DNA from: Atopsyche davidsoni
Lineage: Eukaryota > Arthropoda > Insecta > Trichoptera > Hydrobiosidae
Length of the DNA stretch: 64,000 nt
Direction of reading: 5' to 3'
Assembly: GCA_022113835.1 (NCBI GenBank)
Contig: JAILWY010000016.1
Location: forward strand, 13,547,501 to 13,611,500
Shown here: positions 10,531-23,188 of the stretch, piece after piece
How positions within the stretch are numbered: the first letter of the stretch is position 1
Layout of the letters: each line of letters opens with the position of its first letter
The notes under the pieces: generated by a model
What the model was told of the DNA's origin: nothing
Seen by the model: only the letters and a program-made list of their open reading frames with translations
Databases searched by the model: none
Made by a program: the position numbers and the translations under genes

Positions 10531-13500
10531 TACATATTATATAAAATATTTTACATACTTCTTTTACTTTAATACTTTTTAGTAAATGTTTCAGTTCAAG
10601 TAAGAAATATTGTAATATTTTTTGTAAATCTATTAAATATTTGATAATATGTATATATATATATATTTCTAAAATATATACATTTATTTTTCATAAAACT
10701 GCACGTTTATTACAAATTTTAGATTATATGTAGATAGATATTTGTCGAAACTTTTTTTCTATCAAAAATCTTTGTTTTAAAAACATGTTATAGTTTTTAT
10801 TTAAGTAGTTCATGTCATAACTCTATCCCTTTAAAATCCAATCATAAACTTGGTAACATATCAGTTAGACCTTCTCCAGCTCCGTAAGAGTAGTTTTTCC
10901 AACGTCAAGGGCTGCGTTCGATACTATAAATTTATTAATACTTTACCGGAAGTGCTGAATCAGCCGGTAGGTGGCCCTGTACCGGAAATAGAACTGTGCC
11001 ATGCATCAATACAGCTTCCAGGTGAGTCAGTCAACGCGGAAAGTTACCCAGAGTACCTTGTTGTAGATATTACCCTCCATGGCTTTATTGGTGATTCTCG
11101 TAGTTTGTTTGAATCTGAATTCGTATCACCTTGCTATTCACACACACACACACACACACATATATTTATATAAATATATTTACATATAAATATTTATTTA
11201 TAATATATATATTTAATATATATTTTCAATATATATATATATAATTTTGCGAGTGGCTGAGAGAACGAACTCGGATCATGCCTCCATTAGTGTTGGTAAA
11301 AATTCCTGGAATCGTTATAGATTTGAATAATTCTTGGGTAATACTAGTAATTTAGTTTTAATATTTCACGAGTTCTGTGAATTGAATTTTACTCAAAGAG
11401 GATATAAAAATTAGAAAATATAAATACATCACACCCTAAGAGAAGAGTTTGCATCGAATTTCACCAAAATAGAATAATAATATAATTGTTGCAGACAGCT
11501 CCGTTAATAACGATCCCTAATATATAACTTTGCCTACGTTAGGTCATACAGAGAAAATTATGCATTTTATATGTGACCGTACGTACTTCTGAGTGTTTTT
11601 TACAATCATACTGAGAATATCATACCTCATAAAAATACTGGCGTATGCCAGTCTGTATGGATTGAATGCTTCATGCACGAGAGTGTATAAATGTACGAAT
11701 GAATAGCTAAGTGTACGAAAACCTGTACACCTGCAAATAATCTTTTAAATATTTAAATTTTTTTGTGATGCTCGTATTATGAGTATTTTTTTTGGTTGTA
11801 GTTTTAATTTCATAAACTTAAGTTATTATTTTTTTGACAGAAGTCTGAAAAATCTCATAAAAGGCCAAACGCTCCTAATCAAAAATGGTCGTTATCTTTT
11901 AACCATTTGTCCTTCCATACTTTTCGTTTAAACATTTTTGCCACGGACTGCTCCTGCAGTGCTTTTATTATCACGCAATGGTACTTTTTATCGTCACTTT
12001 CACTATAACCCAGAATAATAAAGCATCTAAGCATTTTGCGATGTAAAATATAGTAATACTCGTAAGATTGATATGACTCAATACGTCTATCAGTACATAC
12101 TTTACCCAATTCAATAGTACTTCAAGGAAAAGTTGACTTCATTATTAAAAATTTAACTACAACATTCTGATTTTATCGCAATTACAGTTTATTTGAAAAT
12201 TGCGCATATAATTGTAAAAATATTTTTGTATATACAAAAAAATAACAGAAATCAAAACATTTCATAATTGATTCTACTTTGCCTTTGATCAAAACAAACA
12301 ATTACAATCTTCTTTTTTAGTGCCTCTCCTCATAGGAGATTGATGACTATTCCATCAAATAATATTCCTATCTTGGGTCGTTCTCACTAATTCAGCTGTA
12401 CTTCCGACTTCCGGCCACTGGCGTGAATTTCACATCTCCGTAAGTTTCCTTCTTCCAATACCCCTTTTCTTTAGAATTTTCTTAGAACAATCAGTTGTGG
12501 AACAAAATATTATTACAAAACATAAAATTACAATTAACATAAAAATATTGATAAAAAAAATTGCACTAAACTAAACAATACATGACATGGACCTTGTATG
12601 GAAGAGTTCACTTGCTTAAAATGTATAGTTTTTTTTAATTTTGGGCTTAAATAATATAAGGTATAGTCATTATATTTATTAATAATTGGTTTTGAAAAAA
12701 AAATTATGTATCCACATCTAAATTTTATAGAATAATTCTCGGCATTGTTGGTATTAATAAATTTTGGGTCAAGTTTATTATATATTATAAACTATATAAT
12801 TGAGGATGATTATTTTATTCACAATGAAACTAAGACAGAAAATTATTCCATTACGTTGAAAGTAAGTTCAATGAAATAAGCAGTTGCCTCGCCTGTAAAT
12901 TGCCCGATTAATATTTTCCACTGCGCCCAAATGGATCGGGCGAGCCTTAAAATGATTGAGAAACACTGGCTGGTAAAGTAATTTCAGTCCGACGGCTTGG
13001 TCTTATTGCCGGACTACTTGTGATTATTTACTTGAGATATTGTAAGCGTCTACCCTGTTTTCTGAGGCCAGTGTTTTATGAGAAGTTATTTGTGTATTGA
13101 AATATAATTCCATTTTAAAACGAAAATGTTCAATAAGCTATTTGTAAAATTAAATGTTACGAGAGTTATCCTTTATCTGCATGCTCTGGCAAGTATTTTC
13201 GCAAGTATGAAAATTATTTTATTTTATACTTTGCTTAAATTTTAACTGCTCTTTGTTTTAAGGATTGATAATTGTAAGTTGTCAATGAAACTGTCATATG
13301 AAATAAATTGCTAGGCAAGTAAATTTAAATATCAAAAGCAGAATTCACTTATTATATTTTATCTTGATTAAAAAGAAGTAACAGGTCAAAAATAAGGTAT
13401 TGAGTAATTGAGATTGACGGCAGAGATTATTCTGCGAACAAAAGTTATTTGATGTATAAAATACAAGCATTAAAATAATTATTATAAAAGTCTCAGAATA

Positions 13501-13835
13501 AAATGACTAAACATCTTAATAAATCAATTATGAATTAATCTAAAATCAATCCGCAATTTAATAATTCAGACAGATTTTTTTTGTAGATTAGGTTTAAAGT
13601 TCCAAAATTTCATTATCTTAGAAAAACGCAGCATCTTTTTATTCTAACAATATTAAACAAAAATAAAATAAGATGGGGAAATATTATCAAGAGGAATTTA
13701 GCGGATTACATACAGAAGCAATTGAATTCCCAATTGGCAGTTTTCTAGCCATTTGGCGTGATTATAAGCAATAAGAAAGAAGCAATAGGCGTCCGTATAA
13801 TTGAGCACTTCTATCTCTAGCAATTCGGAATCAAT
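10531..13835. other. Gene-free stretch with microsatellites
   Basis: It holds a TA microsatellite at 10651-10666 and a CA run at 11139-11160 followed by TA-rich sequence to about 11242. A 142-nt exon-like segment at 10880-11021 is discussed in the findings. GC-richer patches occur at about 12390-12460 and 12890-13080. I see no recognisable gene. Confidence 0.4.
11139..11242. repeat. (CA)n microsatellite grading into (TA)n-rich tract
   Basis: Eleven CA dinucleotides (11139-11160) are followed by about 80 bp of TATA-rich imperfect repeat. Confidence 0.9.
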
Positions 13836-14250
13836 TTGCAGGGCGACGCCTTCCAGCGCAGGGACTCCGAGCACAATCACCGCATTATGGTAGGTTAGCG
13901 CTAGGGCTGGCCCAGACCGCGCTGGATGCATTGCCTTCCAGCTTCCAATATATACATATATATAAATATATATATACATATGTATATATATATTTAAAGT
14001 CAAACCTTGAAACCGTGAACCATCCGCGAACCGGGAAGCCCTTGTCGGAACTTATTTCTAAAGGTTAAAAAAAAGAAACGTCCTTAGTGTGCCAGCCCTG
14101 CCTCGTCCGGATGTACACAGCGGCTTCCGGTTTTAAAAAGCCCTCGGCGCGAATTAGCTCCGCACTCCCACACACCGCCAGCTGCGCTCCGCCCAGATTT
14201 ATACCCCAGCGCCTTTACTACCCCGTCCACCCCACAATTTAGGTCTTTAT
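13836..14250. other. GC-rich patch flanking a TA microsatellite
   Basis: Two GC-rich blocks (about 13840-13945 and 14085-14250) flank a TA/ATAC microsatellite at 13948-13993. The minus strand is open across the first block, with residues such as LGVPALEGVALQIDSELLEI, but I recognise no family and see no clear splice sites. It could be a regulatory island. Confidence 0.35.
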
Positions 14251-14656
14251 TGCCAGTAAAAAAGCTCAGCTACTAAACATTGTCAACTGAGTCACGACTA
14301 CGATAAATATTGCTAAGTCTTTTGAAAGCCGATATTATTGTGCTGAGTAAATAAAAACCCTTTTTTCTCGATATTGCGTTTTATTGCCGGCAAGCCTGCT
14401 TTGTACTGCCTTCTGCCTTCTGCTGGGACTTAAGGTTGTTATCCCTCACAGACTCGTGTAAGTTCCACCTCTCGAACGCCGCTGCTTCTTACCAATCTTT
14501 ATACTATGATATTCAGTATTTATAATAATCGAATAAACCTTTAAAAAGATGATATCGTTATTCCAAATGTAATCAATATCTTTAAAACATATTTTATGAG
14601 ATAAATAAATTAAGGAGTATAAATCAGGTTTATAAATTTCGGAACTAATAAAAATT

Positions 14657-14694
14657 ATATATATATATATATATATACATATATGTGTGTGTGT

Positions 14695-14738
<44 letters not shown>
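14657..14738. repeat. (TA)n/(TG)n microsatellite
   Basis: Long TA tracts flank a short GTGTGTGTGT run. Confidence 0.9.
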
Positions 14739-14742
<4 letters not shown>

Positions 14743-17700
14743 TCATATGTGCGTGTCGCTATCCAGTGGGATTATTTATCCGAAAAATAATTTTATTTTC
14801 TGTAATTCAGACTGGAAACTTATAACCTCATTACATAAGAAATTACAATCTTCAGTGAATAAGATTCCATCTCGGTGTATAAAGGCGCATTAGGATTTTT
14901 TTGCGAGCCGCAGATCCTACGCCCCGGGGGTCCGGTACTTCGACCATTAATCCTTGTCGTCGTTATTAACTTTGTCCTTTAAAAACCTGACAAGCGGGGA
15001 AGTTTATCTGCTCCTTGCTAGGGCTTTGCGGGGTAAATCAGTTGCGAAAGTGACGCTTATTATCCTGGGAGACTGCCATTCTTCTCGCCTGATATGGGAG
15101 AAGCAAACAAACAAAGTCGCAATCTACGACAATACATAAAAATTCTAACCAAAGTTAAGTAAATATCCTAAATGTTTTTTAATTTAAATTTTAAGTGAAT
15201 TTCGATGTTTAAAAGTAAATTTTACTGTTTCTTGATCTATTTAGACTGTTGACTCAAATAGTTTTCAAACCATTTTTTATTAGAAGAATATTTGTATAAT
15301 CTCTGAAATCATAAGAGTATTATCTTTATTAATTACTTGGTATTTAAATTGTAATTGGATTGTCTTTTCATTAAATAATAGGCTTTTTTACAGTTTCATA
15401 CTAAGTTTAATTAAGATAACTCTAACCTTTTAACTGGTACTGAAATTCTTTTTATCTATAAATGCTGTAAAAACCGTTTTCCATAAAATAGATTTATATA
15501 TAATAATTTGAAATAAAACAATTGCTCAAGGCTTATAAACTGATCGCAGAAAGTAAAACGTTTACAATAAACCCCAGTGCACATTTCCGGGAGAATATTA
15601 TTACGGGACATTTATTTTCATTTATCAGTTCAGCCTTCTTGTTGTTATCATTATTTATAATGCTGATCCCTACAAAGGTCTTACCCCGAACAATACAAAG
15701 CTACACAGATGATGCGATAGCTTATCAGTAAGATATTAATATTTAAAGGATGCGCTGATAACCCAGAGGACTATTTTAATTATATTGACGCTATCTGCAA
15801 GTCCCACAAGCATGGTGATCTGGAGATTTTACTCGTACTACTTAACTACTTCCCCAGGAGCGTATCATTAGTTGCAAAACTGTTAGACAAGCAAACAATG
15901 CCCATAGTCATATTACCTTTAATATGGAAAACGCATTTCTGTTATATAGAAAAATTTATGGATCTTTTATGGATCTTTTTTCGACAGGTTCCATTCATCT
16001 CTATTCTAGTCCTGTAGTTCAATTGGCTATTTATTTTCTGTATTCATTCCCTGGGAGTAGATTTGATATTGAAACTTATATTTGAAATAGAGATGTAAAA
16101 TACAAAAAGTCCACTTGGTTGAAATTGACAGATTTTCAAAAAACTACAGTTCGTTTATTACCTTTGACACTTTCGTTAAATATATAGATTTTACTTTTCA
16201 GTTTGAGTACAACTTAGGTAGCAAAAAAGGAATACCAAATAAGACGGAGATTAAAAACACTTTTAACTATAAGCGTTTTTATCTTTCAAAGACTTTGTCT
16301 AACTAAGTTACATGAGGGCCTTTGACTGCCTAGGCGTGCGATATTAATTAAATTTAAATTTAGTTGTAATTTTCAGAATTCACCTACGAAAAGTGACTGG
16401 TGAATAAGTTGTAGGCTTCAAATAAGTTTTCAGCTAATCTGAAAGCTAAATAAATGTATGCGGTCCATTTGCGGCTGCGTGGAGCGGAGCGAGGGAGCCT
16501 GGAGTCCCCGGAGTGCTCTGCGGCCGTTAATTTCTACCGGGCCAGTCGCCGGACTAATTCATACACAGCAATGCTCTTTGTGTGTTACCTGTGAATGGAC
16601 CTGCCGAATGAGGTCGTCGCCATTTTGAATTTCAATAAATATAATAGTTGAATAAATAATTTACCAAAAAATACTGTATATATTTTTGTTTAAATGCTGC
16701 AAATTGAGTTTTTCGGTATATTTACATATTTTAAGAATGTACTTAATTTGTATTTATTTAAACTTCTTCGTCGGGTGCCTCATCTCAGAAGAGGTTGGTT
16801 ACCATATCGATAAGCATAAATGAGTGCTGATTTATTGTTCATGATTTTCTAAGGAGAAAATAGTGTAGTGGGTACCCCGGGTCCTTCTTATTTAAACAAA
16901 TATGACTGAATTTCCAAAGACCTGATAGACGACAGCGCTCACCGCCCTTGCGCGTCGCCCGTTTGGCTTTTCCGGCTTAGATTTTTGCTCAATTCGATAC
17001 CATTATTATATGACGAATCCTGAAAAACTGTTACTGAAACACGCGAAAAATAACTTCATTTTATTTTCAATATAAAACACAATATCATTCGTAATGATAT
17101 TTTAGAATTGGAAAAGCTATTCAGACTTATAGAGTTGTTTGTGATTTTTAATTTTAACCTGAAACATTAATTCACACTACACTGAAGTTCGTACATTAGA
17201 TTAATGAGTGGCTGTATGTTTAAACAACAAGTAATTATTCATTGGTTGACTGCAGATATGAGATCCTTTTGCATAAAGAAGTACGAATTAATGGCAAATA
17301 ATTAATTAACATAAGTGTTTTTAGCGCTTCCCAAACAATAAAGCATCTGTTGTTTCTGTAATCACTATTATTAATAAACCGCATATAACATATTAAAGTT
17401 TTGGCAAAGATATTTTTTTTTTATATTAAAGAAACTTGAATAACACGTTTTATATAATACATTTAAGAAGCTTTTGCTACTCGGCACTTTGGAGTTTTCA
17501 AAAATTTTCAGAATTCACGTCTGCGGTGGCAGCGAAAAGGCTTTTGAGTGCCCGGGAAGCTCTTGAGAGCGCCGTTCCTTCCCGGAACCTGTCTGGCTGG
17601 GACCGGAAATAGAGCCTGCAAAGGTGTAGTCGGTCAAAGCGATTATCTTTATTACGTAAACACTTCAAGATCGAAGTTTTATCACTGGATTTTATTATAA

Positions 17701-20025
17701 ATTTTATTTTATTTTCAAACGATACTTCTAATGTATTATACCTCAAGTTCCAACTGATATATTATACCAACTTGATACCATGTTTATAAATATATTTAGT
17801 ATTTATATATTTGTTTATTTAATTTTTGTATTTATAAATCATAAATATAAACACGCTTTTCATGAACACATTACAAAGTAAAAACGCTTACAAGTTTCCG
17901 CAAGAAATGCGTTGTTTGTCTAGATGTCCCGCTGTAACAACAACTAATGAATGCAGGCAGTCAGGAGGTCGCGGGTTCTGCCATTTTATTTACAGAAAAT
18001 TTAAATTTATCTCTCCCGAAGAGAATCTTAATCTTAAGAATCTTAAAAATAGGGGGAAAATTAAAACGTTGTAATTGAATTAAATAATCCTTAGATAAAT
18101 CAGACTCGTCGAAGCTTCTTGCTGGGATGTTGCAGATTTGCAGGAAGCTAGGTGATGGGCTGCCGGGGCCGACAGTAATAAAAAAAAAGGTGATGGGCTG
18201 TGTAATTATATTCCTTAAATTTTCGGAAAAACAATTCTGATGAAATAATATTTGCGAATTTCGGCCAAATATATCTAACTTCTTATTTTGCTATAATGTT
18301 AATTTAAAATCGTAGGATGTGCGTGGTTACTTTCCGCTAACTCGTTTAGTATGGCTATTTTTGTCCGCAGATCGCTCTATTGCTTTATAAGTTATTTTCT
18401 AACTTTAACAATTGGTTATTTGTTTTTCTTGAATAAAGGTTGAATACTCATGTTCTTATTTTATAATCTAAGATTTATTATATTATATGAATTATAGTAA
18501 ATAATTCCGTTAAAGCCGAAAGTAAAAATAAAAAAAAATTTCCTCAGAAAATATCGATTTCAGAAATGTGTCAATGAATATTCTAGAGTTGTTACTTTTA
18601 TAAACGTTAAATTTTTTTTAATAAATGCCATTTTATAATAATATATCAACTTGTTTGGTTTTATACCATTACTATAGTTAATTTCATAAACGTGGTTTTC
18701 TTACATTTTAAGTAAGTAACTATAAGTAAATAACTATACCATTCCATCCAAATAATTATGAAAAAAAAATATTTATTTATTCTCTCTTGACTGTTCATAT
18801 GGATTTTCACAAGCCATACAACTAATAACGATTTTCTGATGTTTACTAGTTCCGACAATATGTAGTTTTATAAAAATATTGCCTCATGCGAAAATACAAT
18901 ATTACAACTCAAACATTAAAAAGTTTCAAAAAACATTTTTGAGGTTGTTTGAAAAAATATATATTTAAATCCTCTTGAATATTTATGATTTTTGAAAAAA
19001 TAATCTTTTTGTAAAGTGTGTATATTTTTATTCCATTTAAAATAACGCAATGTGTATTTATAACAGCAAAAAGCTTTTGTTTGAAAAAATAATCAATATT
19101 CAAATTTGCCAAGGAAAACTTTCAAATTTGCATTATAATGTAAAATTATTTAAAGCGGAAAATTTATTTCCACGCCCACTTGATTTTATTCTGCCACACC
19201 TTTACTTATAAACTTTAATTATACGCAGAAATCTCACGACCTGATAAAACATTACATCAATTTAAAACTGTGAAGAATATTTAACCGAGACATTGACCAG
19301 AGGGGGTAGAAAAACTTTACTAGCTGATAAGGATCCAATTTTGTTTTGATGTTGACGAATTATCGTTTATTATGTATTTCACATAAAAAAATTAAAGAGG
19401 ACTACGTTTCTTTTGACTCTAGATTTGTGTGCCACGTGTTGTATTTTAAAGCAGCATAATATAATATATTTATTTTATATTATTTAATCGTTGCATTCTC
19501 ACGGGTGGCACATGCCCCATGCATTGATTATTCAATCATATTGTTTACCAACGACAGTGACATTTTAGCGACAACCGCTTATTATTTGTAAGTCGGAGTC
19601 AAACTTTGTCGTATGTTTTTCCGAGAAATATGCATTTTCAACAATTCTTTGTCCGTAAAATTTTATATGTTGATATTTTTAAATAAATAATACTTCAAGG
19701 AATAAATCCATAAGAAAAATATGTTAATATAATAGGTCCTTTATGTGAACACATTTTTGAATAATTCAAATGTGATCTATCCAGTGATTGAAAAATCGGA
19801 TCTTACTTTTGCGGCTTATTTATGTCAAGCTCACTCAGTTTATATTATCTAATCGATAGAAACTGTACATATGGTATTATCAAAAACTCAACTTGTTGAA
19901 ATAAAAAACACTCAGATATGATTTTGAAGATAATGTTTGGAAATTTATTATAAAAAATTATGGTATAAAGTTGTAATTTTACCATTAACCTTTTTAGTTA
20001 TTTTTGTAATAAAATATAATTAATG
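14739..20025. other. Gene-free stretch with GC-richer patches
   Basis: GC-richer patches occur at about 14890-15100, 16445-16625 and 17515-17640. I see no recognisable protein. An open run without an ATG at 15721-16016 is treated as chance. A possible tiny minus-strand first exon at 16589-16623 (an ATG in the context CAAAATGGCG, 11 codons, then CACAG followed by GTAACA) is too short to call. The rest is AT-rich and featureless. Confidence 0.35.

Positions 20026-20027
<2 letters not shown>

Positions 20028-20056
<29 letters not shown>
20028..20056. repeat. (TA)n microsatellite
   Basis: About 14 TA units with little interruption. Confidence 0.9.
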
Positions 20057-20064
<8 letters not shown>

Positions 20065-22069
20065 GTAAATTTAAATCTGTTCATTATAAATAAAATGGGA
20101 ATCATTCACAAAATTGGCGGTTCGTCACATGAACTCAATAGCATTGGCTTTCGATTGCCAATATGGTAATTTTCGAGAACGTTGTGTACATTATAGCGGG
20201 TTGGTTACATGTAAATCTAACGTGTATGTACACAAACGAAAATTTTGTAGTCAACGAACAGAGTTTGTATTAAAATAGTTGTATAAATTCACCCCACGCC
20301 TGTAACGCAGGGATTTCAGGACTGCAGTTGCGGTGAAAGTTCGGACTTTCCAATGTGGGCTAATTACAAATGTCCACTCTGACCTTAATAACAATATGAA
20401 TATAATTTCTATCTTATACGAATTCCCGTGAAAGGTAGAAAATTTCATGTTTGCATAAAATATAGCTATATTGCGAATTTCAAATTATTCTAATAACATG
20501 TGATTCATAAAATAGAGATGTAAAATGTTTAAATAAACTTTATTTATTTACCTGTTTTCTGTACACGAAGGACGGGAGTTATTAAGTCGATGTGAAGCTT
20601 GTGATTAACCAAACAATTACCTGTTTATATGCATACGTCATTTTATTTAAAATATAAATCTCTTAATTATAAATATTAAAAAAATGTTTTTGAATCGCAG
20701 GACCATTGAAGAGTTAAAATCGAAAGAGAAAAGAGGAATTTCGATTGTTCATAATTTGAGGCCGAGCAATCGCGGTAAATTAACGTGCGCCGCATTATCG
20801 ATAACATCCGATTCAATAAAAATAAATACGAAAGCTGAATTATAGCTTATTAATAATATAAAATAAACAAAAACAGAACCTATGAAAAGCCGAATGGCTC
20901 GGAGATTTTGATCATCAATAATTGTGTGCGTTTTCATCTTTCAAAGCCTTTTTTTATATTGACCTTAATATGCGAAAGATAAATGATTGTTATTTCATAG
21001 TTATTTGATTATTCAAATTTTATTGGTATGGAAAAAAAACCGTTTAGTGGCAAAAATGTTTACAGTGAAAAATTATATTAATCTCCTAGCAATATATTTA
21101 AGCATTCGTTTTTGTTGATTGGCATCGAAACAAGTATGAGTTGATTAATACATAAATAAAACTTCTCACGTTCTTCGTTAAATATGTGACAAGAATTATA
21201 ATAAAACTACATTACAGAAAAAAATGTACTGTAACTAACAACAGCTTAGATCGTTATCGCATTAAGAATGCATTCCTCCCCCGTACAAAATCTCCGACCG
21301 GGACCATAAACTCGTGTCACTATTATCGTTGTGAAATATAGCGGCGAATTTATATTCGTAAGTAAGTTAAAATGTCGTGCAGAGCCACTTCCGTTATTCC
21401 CAATTCTAGGTGACGTGTTCCAGATGAGATCCCTGGCCAGGGTTGCCCTGCTGGCCCCCCTGAAGTCCCCCTCTGTGTGTGCAAATAATGTGATTATGTT
21501 TGCACATATTTCTAGAATAATTATTCACATCACTCATGGGCTACATTTTTTATTCATCATAATTAAAATTATCGTATTTAGTGCGGGTCAGTAAAACAAA
21601 TAATATTCAAACAAGCATTAATATTAAAAATTATAAATATAAAAGATGGTAAGCATTAATCTTATGTATGTTAAAGTGATTGACGGTATAAAAAAATCTG
21701 GCCATATTATCAAATGTTTAATATTTAAAAAAAATAAGAGCTAATTTTAGTAAAATATTTATTGCAAAGAAAATAAGTATATTGGAATTCAACAAATGAA
21801 AGTTTACAAAAATTCAAGGTTCAAATTTTTCCCAAATTACGATTTTTTTTTATTTTATCACATGTATTTATATACTTTAGAAGTTAAGTTAATTGACTCA
21901 ATAAAATTGACAAGTCGGTTAAAATAAACATAATGAATATAAATAACGGTTAAAATGTCCTTCTTTTTCAACGTTTAATAAATCTTCCCCCATCCAGAGA
22001 TATTCATCTACCAACCCTATCTCTGGCATAATTTTTCTTTCATAAATAAATTTCCAAATTTATCACATC

Positions 22070-22087
22070 ATTTACGACGTCGTAAAT
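22070..22087. repeat. Perfect 18-bp palindrome
   Basis: ATTTACGACGTCGTAAAT is an exact self-complementary sequence centred on ACGT. It could be a dimeric transcription-factor site or chance. Confidence 0.6.
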
Positions 22088-22459
22088 CATGCTTCGTATT
22101 TTATTGTGGGTTTTATTACTGAATATTGTATGAACATGCTCGGCCATCTTTCTCTCTCTAAGTATTCATTTTATTTTTCCTTAGACATCCTCGATTTGGT
22201 TGTTGAAATTTTTACTATTTTTTTATTGCGATATTCATAAAAAAGTTAATTTCTATCTTCATTACCTAGCAAATCGAGAGCCTTACTAATAATGCGAAGG
22301 GTCGAGGGGAAGAAAGCTAACTTTTACGTCATCAAACCATAATAGGTTATTCCCATTCACTAAAATATTGGTTTCAGTTTCATAACAATTTTGGACAGTG
22401 ATAAAAATTTAATGGATTCACACATGGAACGACGAGCAAAATACTCTATAAAAATTCTC

Positions 22460-22560
22460 CGACACCGATGGAATTTCAACCCACACCTCCATGGCTATCG
22501 CAGTCTGACGATCTAATCGGTTGGGCGTGGACTATCGGGCCGCGAAAGCCTTGGATGTTT
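22460..22560 (-). repeat. Possible degenerate tRNA-derived repeat
   Basis: The minus strand carries a T-arm-like GTGTGGGTTGAAATTCC preceded by AGATCGTCAGACTGCGATAG, which looks like a decayed anticodon arm. It is weak and could be chance. Confidence 0.25.
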
Positions 22561-22801
22561 CGCCGTTATATGTGGGTTGTCCTAGTGTAACCGTGATGTG
22601 GTGTATTGGTTGCTGGATTCAGGTTTGGTTTTTGATCAGAAGGTCGGCAAAATATTATTACGTATTCAAGATATTTATTAACAACTTTACAAGATGGAAT
22701 TTATGCGTGATCACTGGTTTAGTGTCGAAGTCTCTCTGCCCGTGAAGCGCTGGGAGGTCTTATATAGTATTTTTGGATACGTATTGTTTCACCGCTCGGA
22801 C

Positions 22802-22913
22802 GGAATTGTAGCTCGGTCGACGCAGTCCGACGAATTGTATGACTCGTAGTTTGGTTATTGTTACGATGCTGACAAGTCCGATCTTGCCGATGAATTGTAG
22901 CTCGGTGCATGCA
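22802..22913 (+). repeat. Three spaced copies of a GAATTGTAGCTCGG-like motif
   Basis: GGAATTGTAGCTCGGTCGAC (22802), a diverged copy CGAATTGTATGACTCG (about 22831) and TGAATTGTAGCTCGGTGCAT (22891) lie in the same orientation in a GC-richer patch. The outer two match closely over about 20 bp. Confidence 0.55.
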
Positions 22914-23124
22914 CCGACCGCTACAGATGTGTGAGCTCAAATTCCACCGAATACATGGAATTTTTTTTCGAGTATTTACCTCAGTGCTTCTTATGTATAC
23001 TATATATATTATCAATTTTTTTTATACGTTGTTGAGGTGTTTAAGAAAAAAATACGAATTTTAAAAAAAATAATAATGAAGATTTTTCCATTAATGGTGA
23101 GAATATATGTCAAATTTTCTTTAG

Positions 23125-23188
23125 GTACACCATAAAACGGATAGTCCGCCAGGCCGCCTTGGTTTTGTCGATGAGAACTTCAGTTACA
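23125..23188 (+). CDS. Candidate internal coding exon of an unrecognised gene
   Basis: This 64-nt segment is bounded by a pyrimidine-rich acceptor (TTTTCTTTAG) and a strong donor (ACA followed by GTAAGTG). It is about half G+C inside AT-rich DNA. One frame reads VHHKTDSPPGRLGFVDENFS without a stop; a second frame is also open. I do not recognise the peptide. No neighbouring exon was found within several kilobases, so if real it belongs to a gene with very long introns. The length (21 codons plus one base) would shift phase between flanking introns. It could also be a chance splice-flanked open patch. Confidence 0.35.

Larger units (their letters stand above)
20057..23124. other. Gene-free stretch
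   Basis: Mostly AT-rich. GC-richer patches lie at about 20230-20400, 21270-21480 and 22480-22930. The last contains a possible SINE head and a short repeated motif listed separately. I see no complete gene. Confidence 0.35.

Noticed and set aside
15690..15731. YTDDA as a reverse-transcriptase catalytic motif
   Set aside because: Isolated four-residue resemblance; no flanking RT blocks in any frame.
15721..16016. About 98-codon open run without an ATG, containing NPEDYFNYIDAICKSHKHGD
   Set aside because: No recognisable domain or clear splice sites. A handful of runs this long are expected by chance in six frames of 64 kb at this composition.
16589..16623. Minus-strand mini first exon (MATTSFGRSIH, then CACAG and GTAACA)
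   Set aside because: Good Kozak-like context but only 11 codons, a weak donor and no partner exon.
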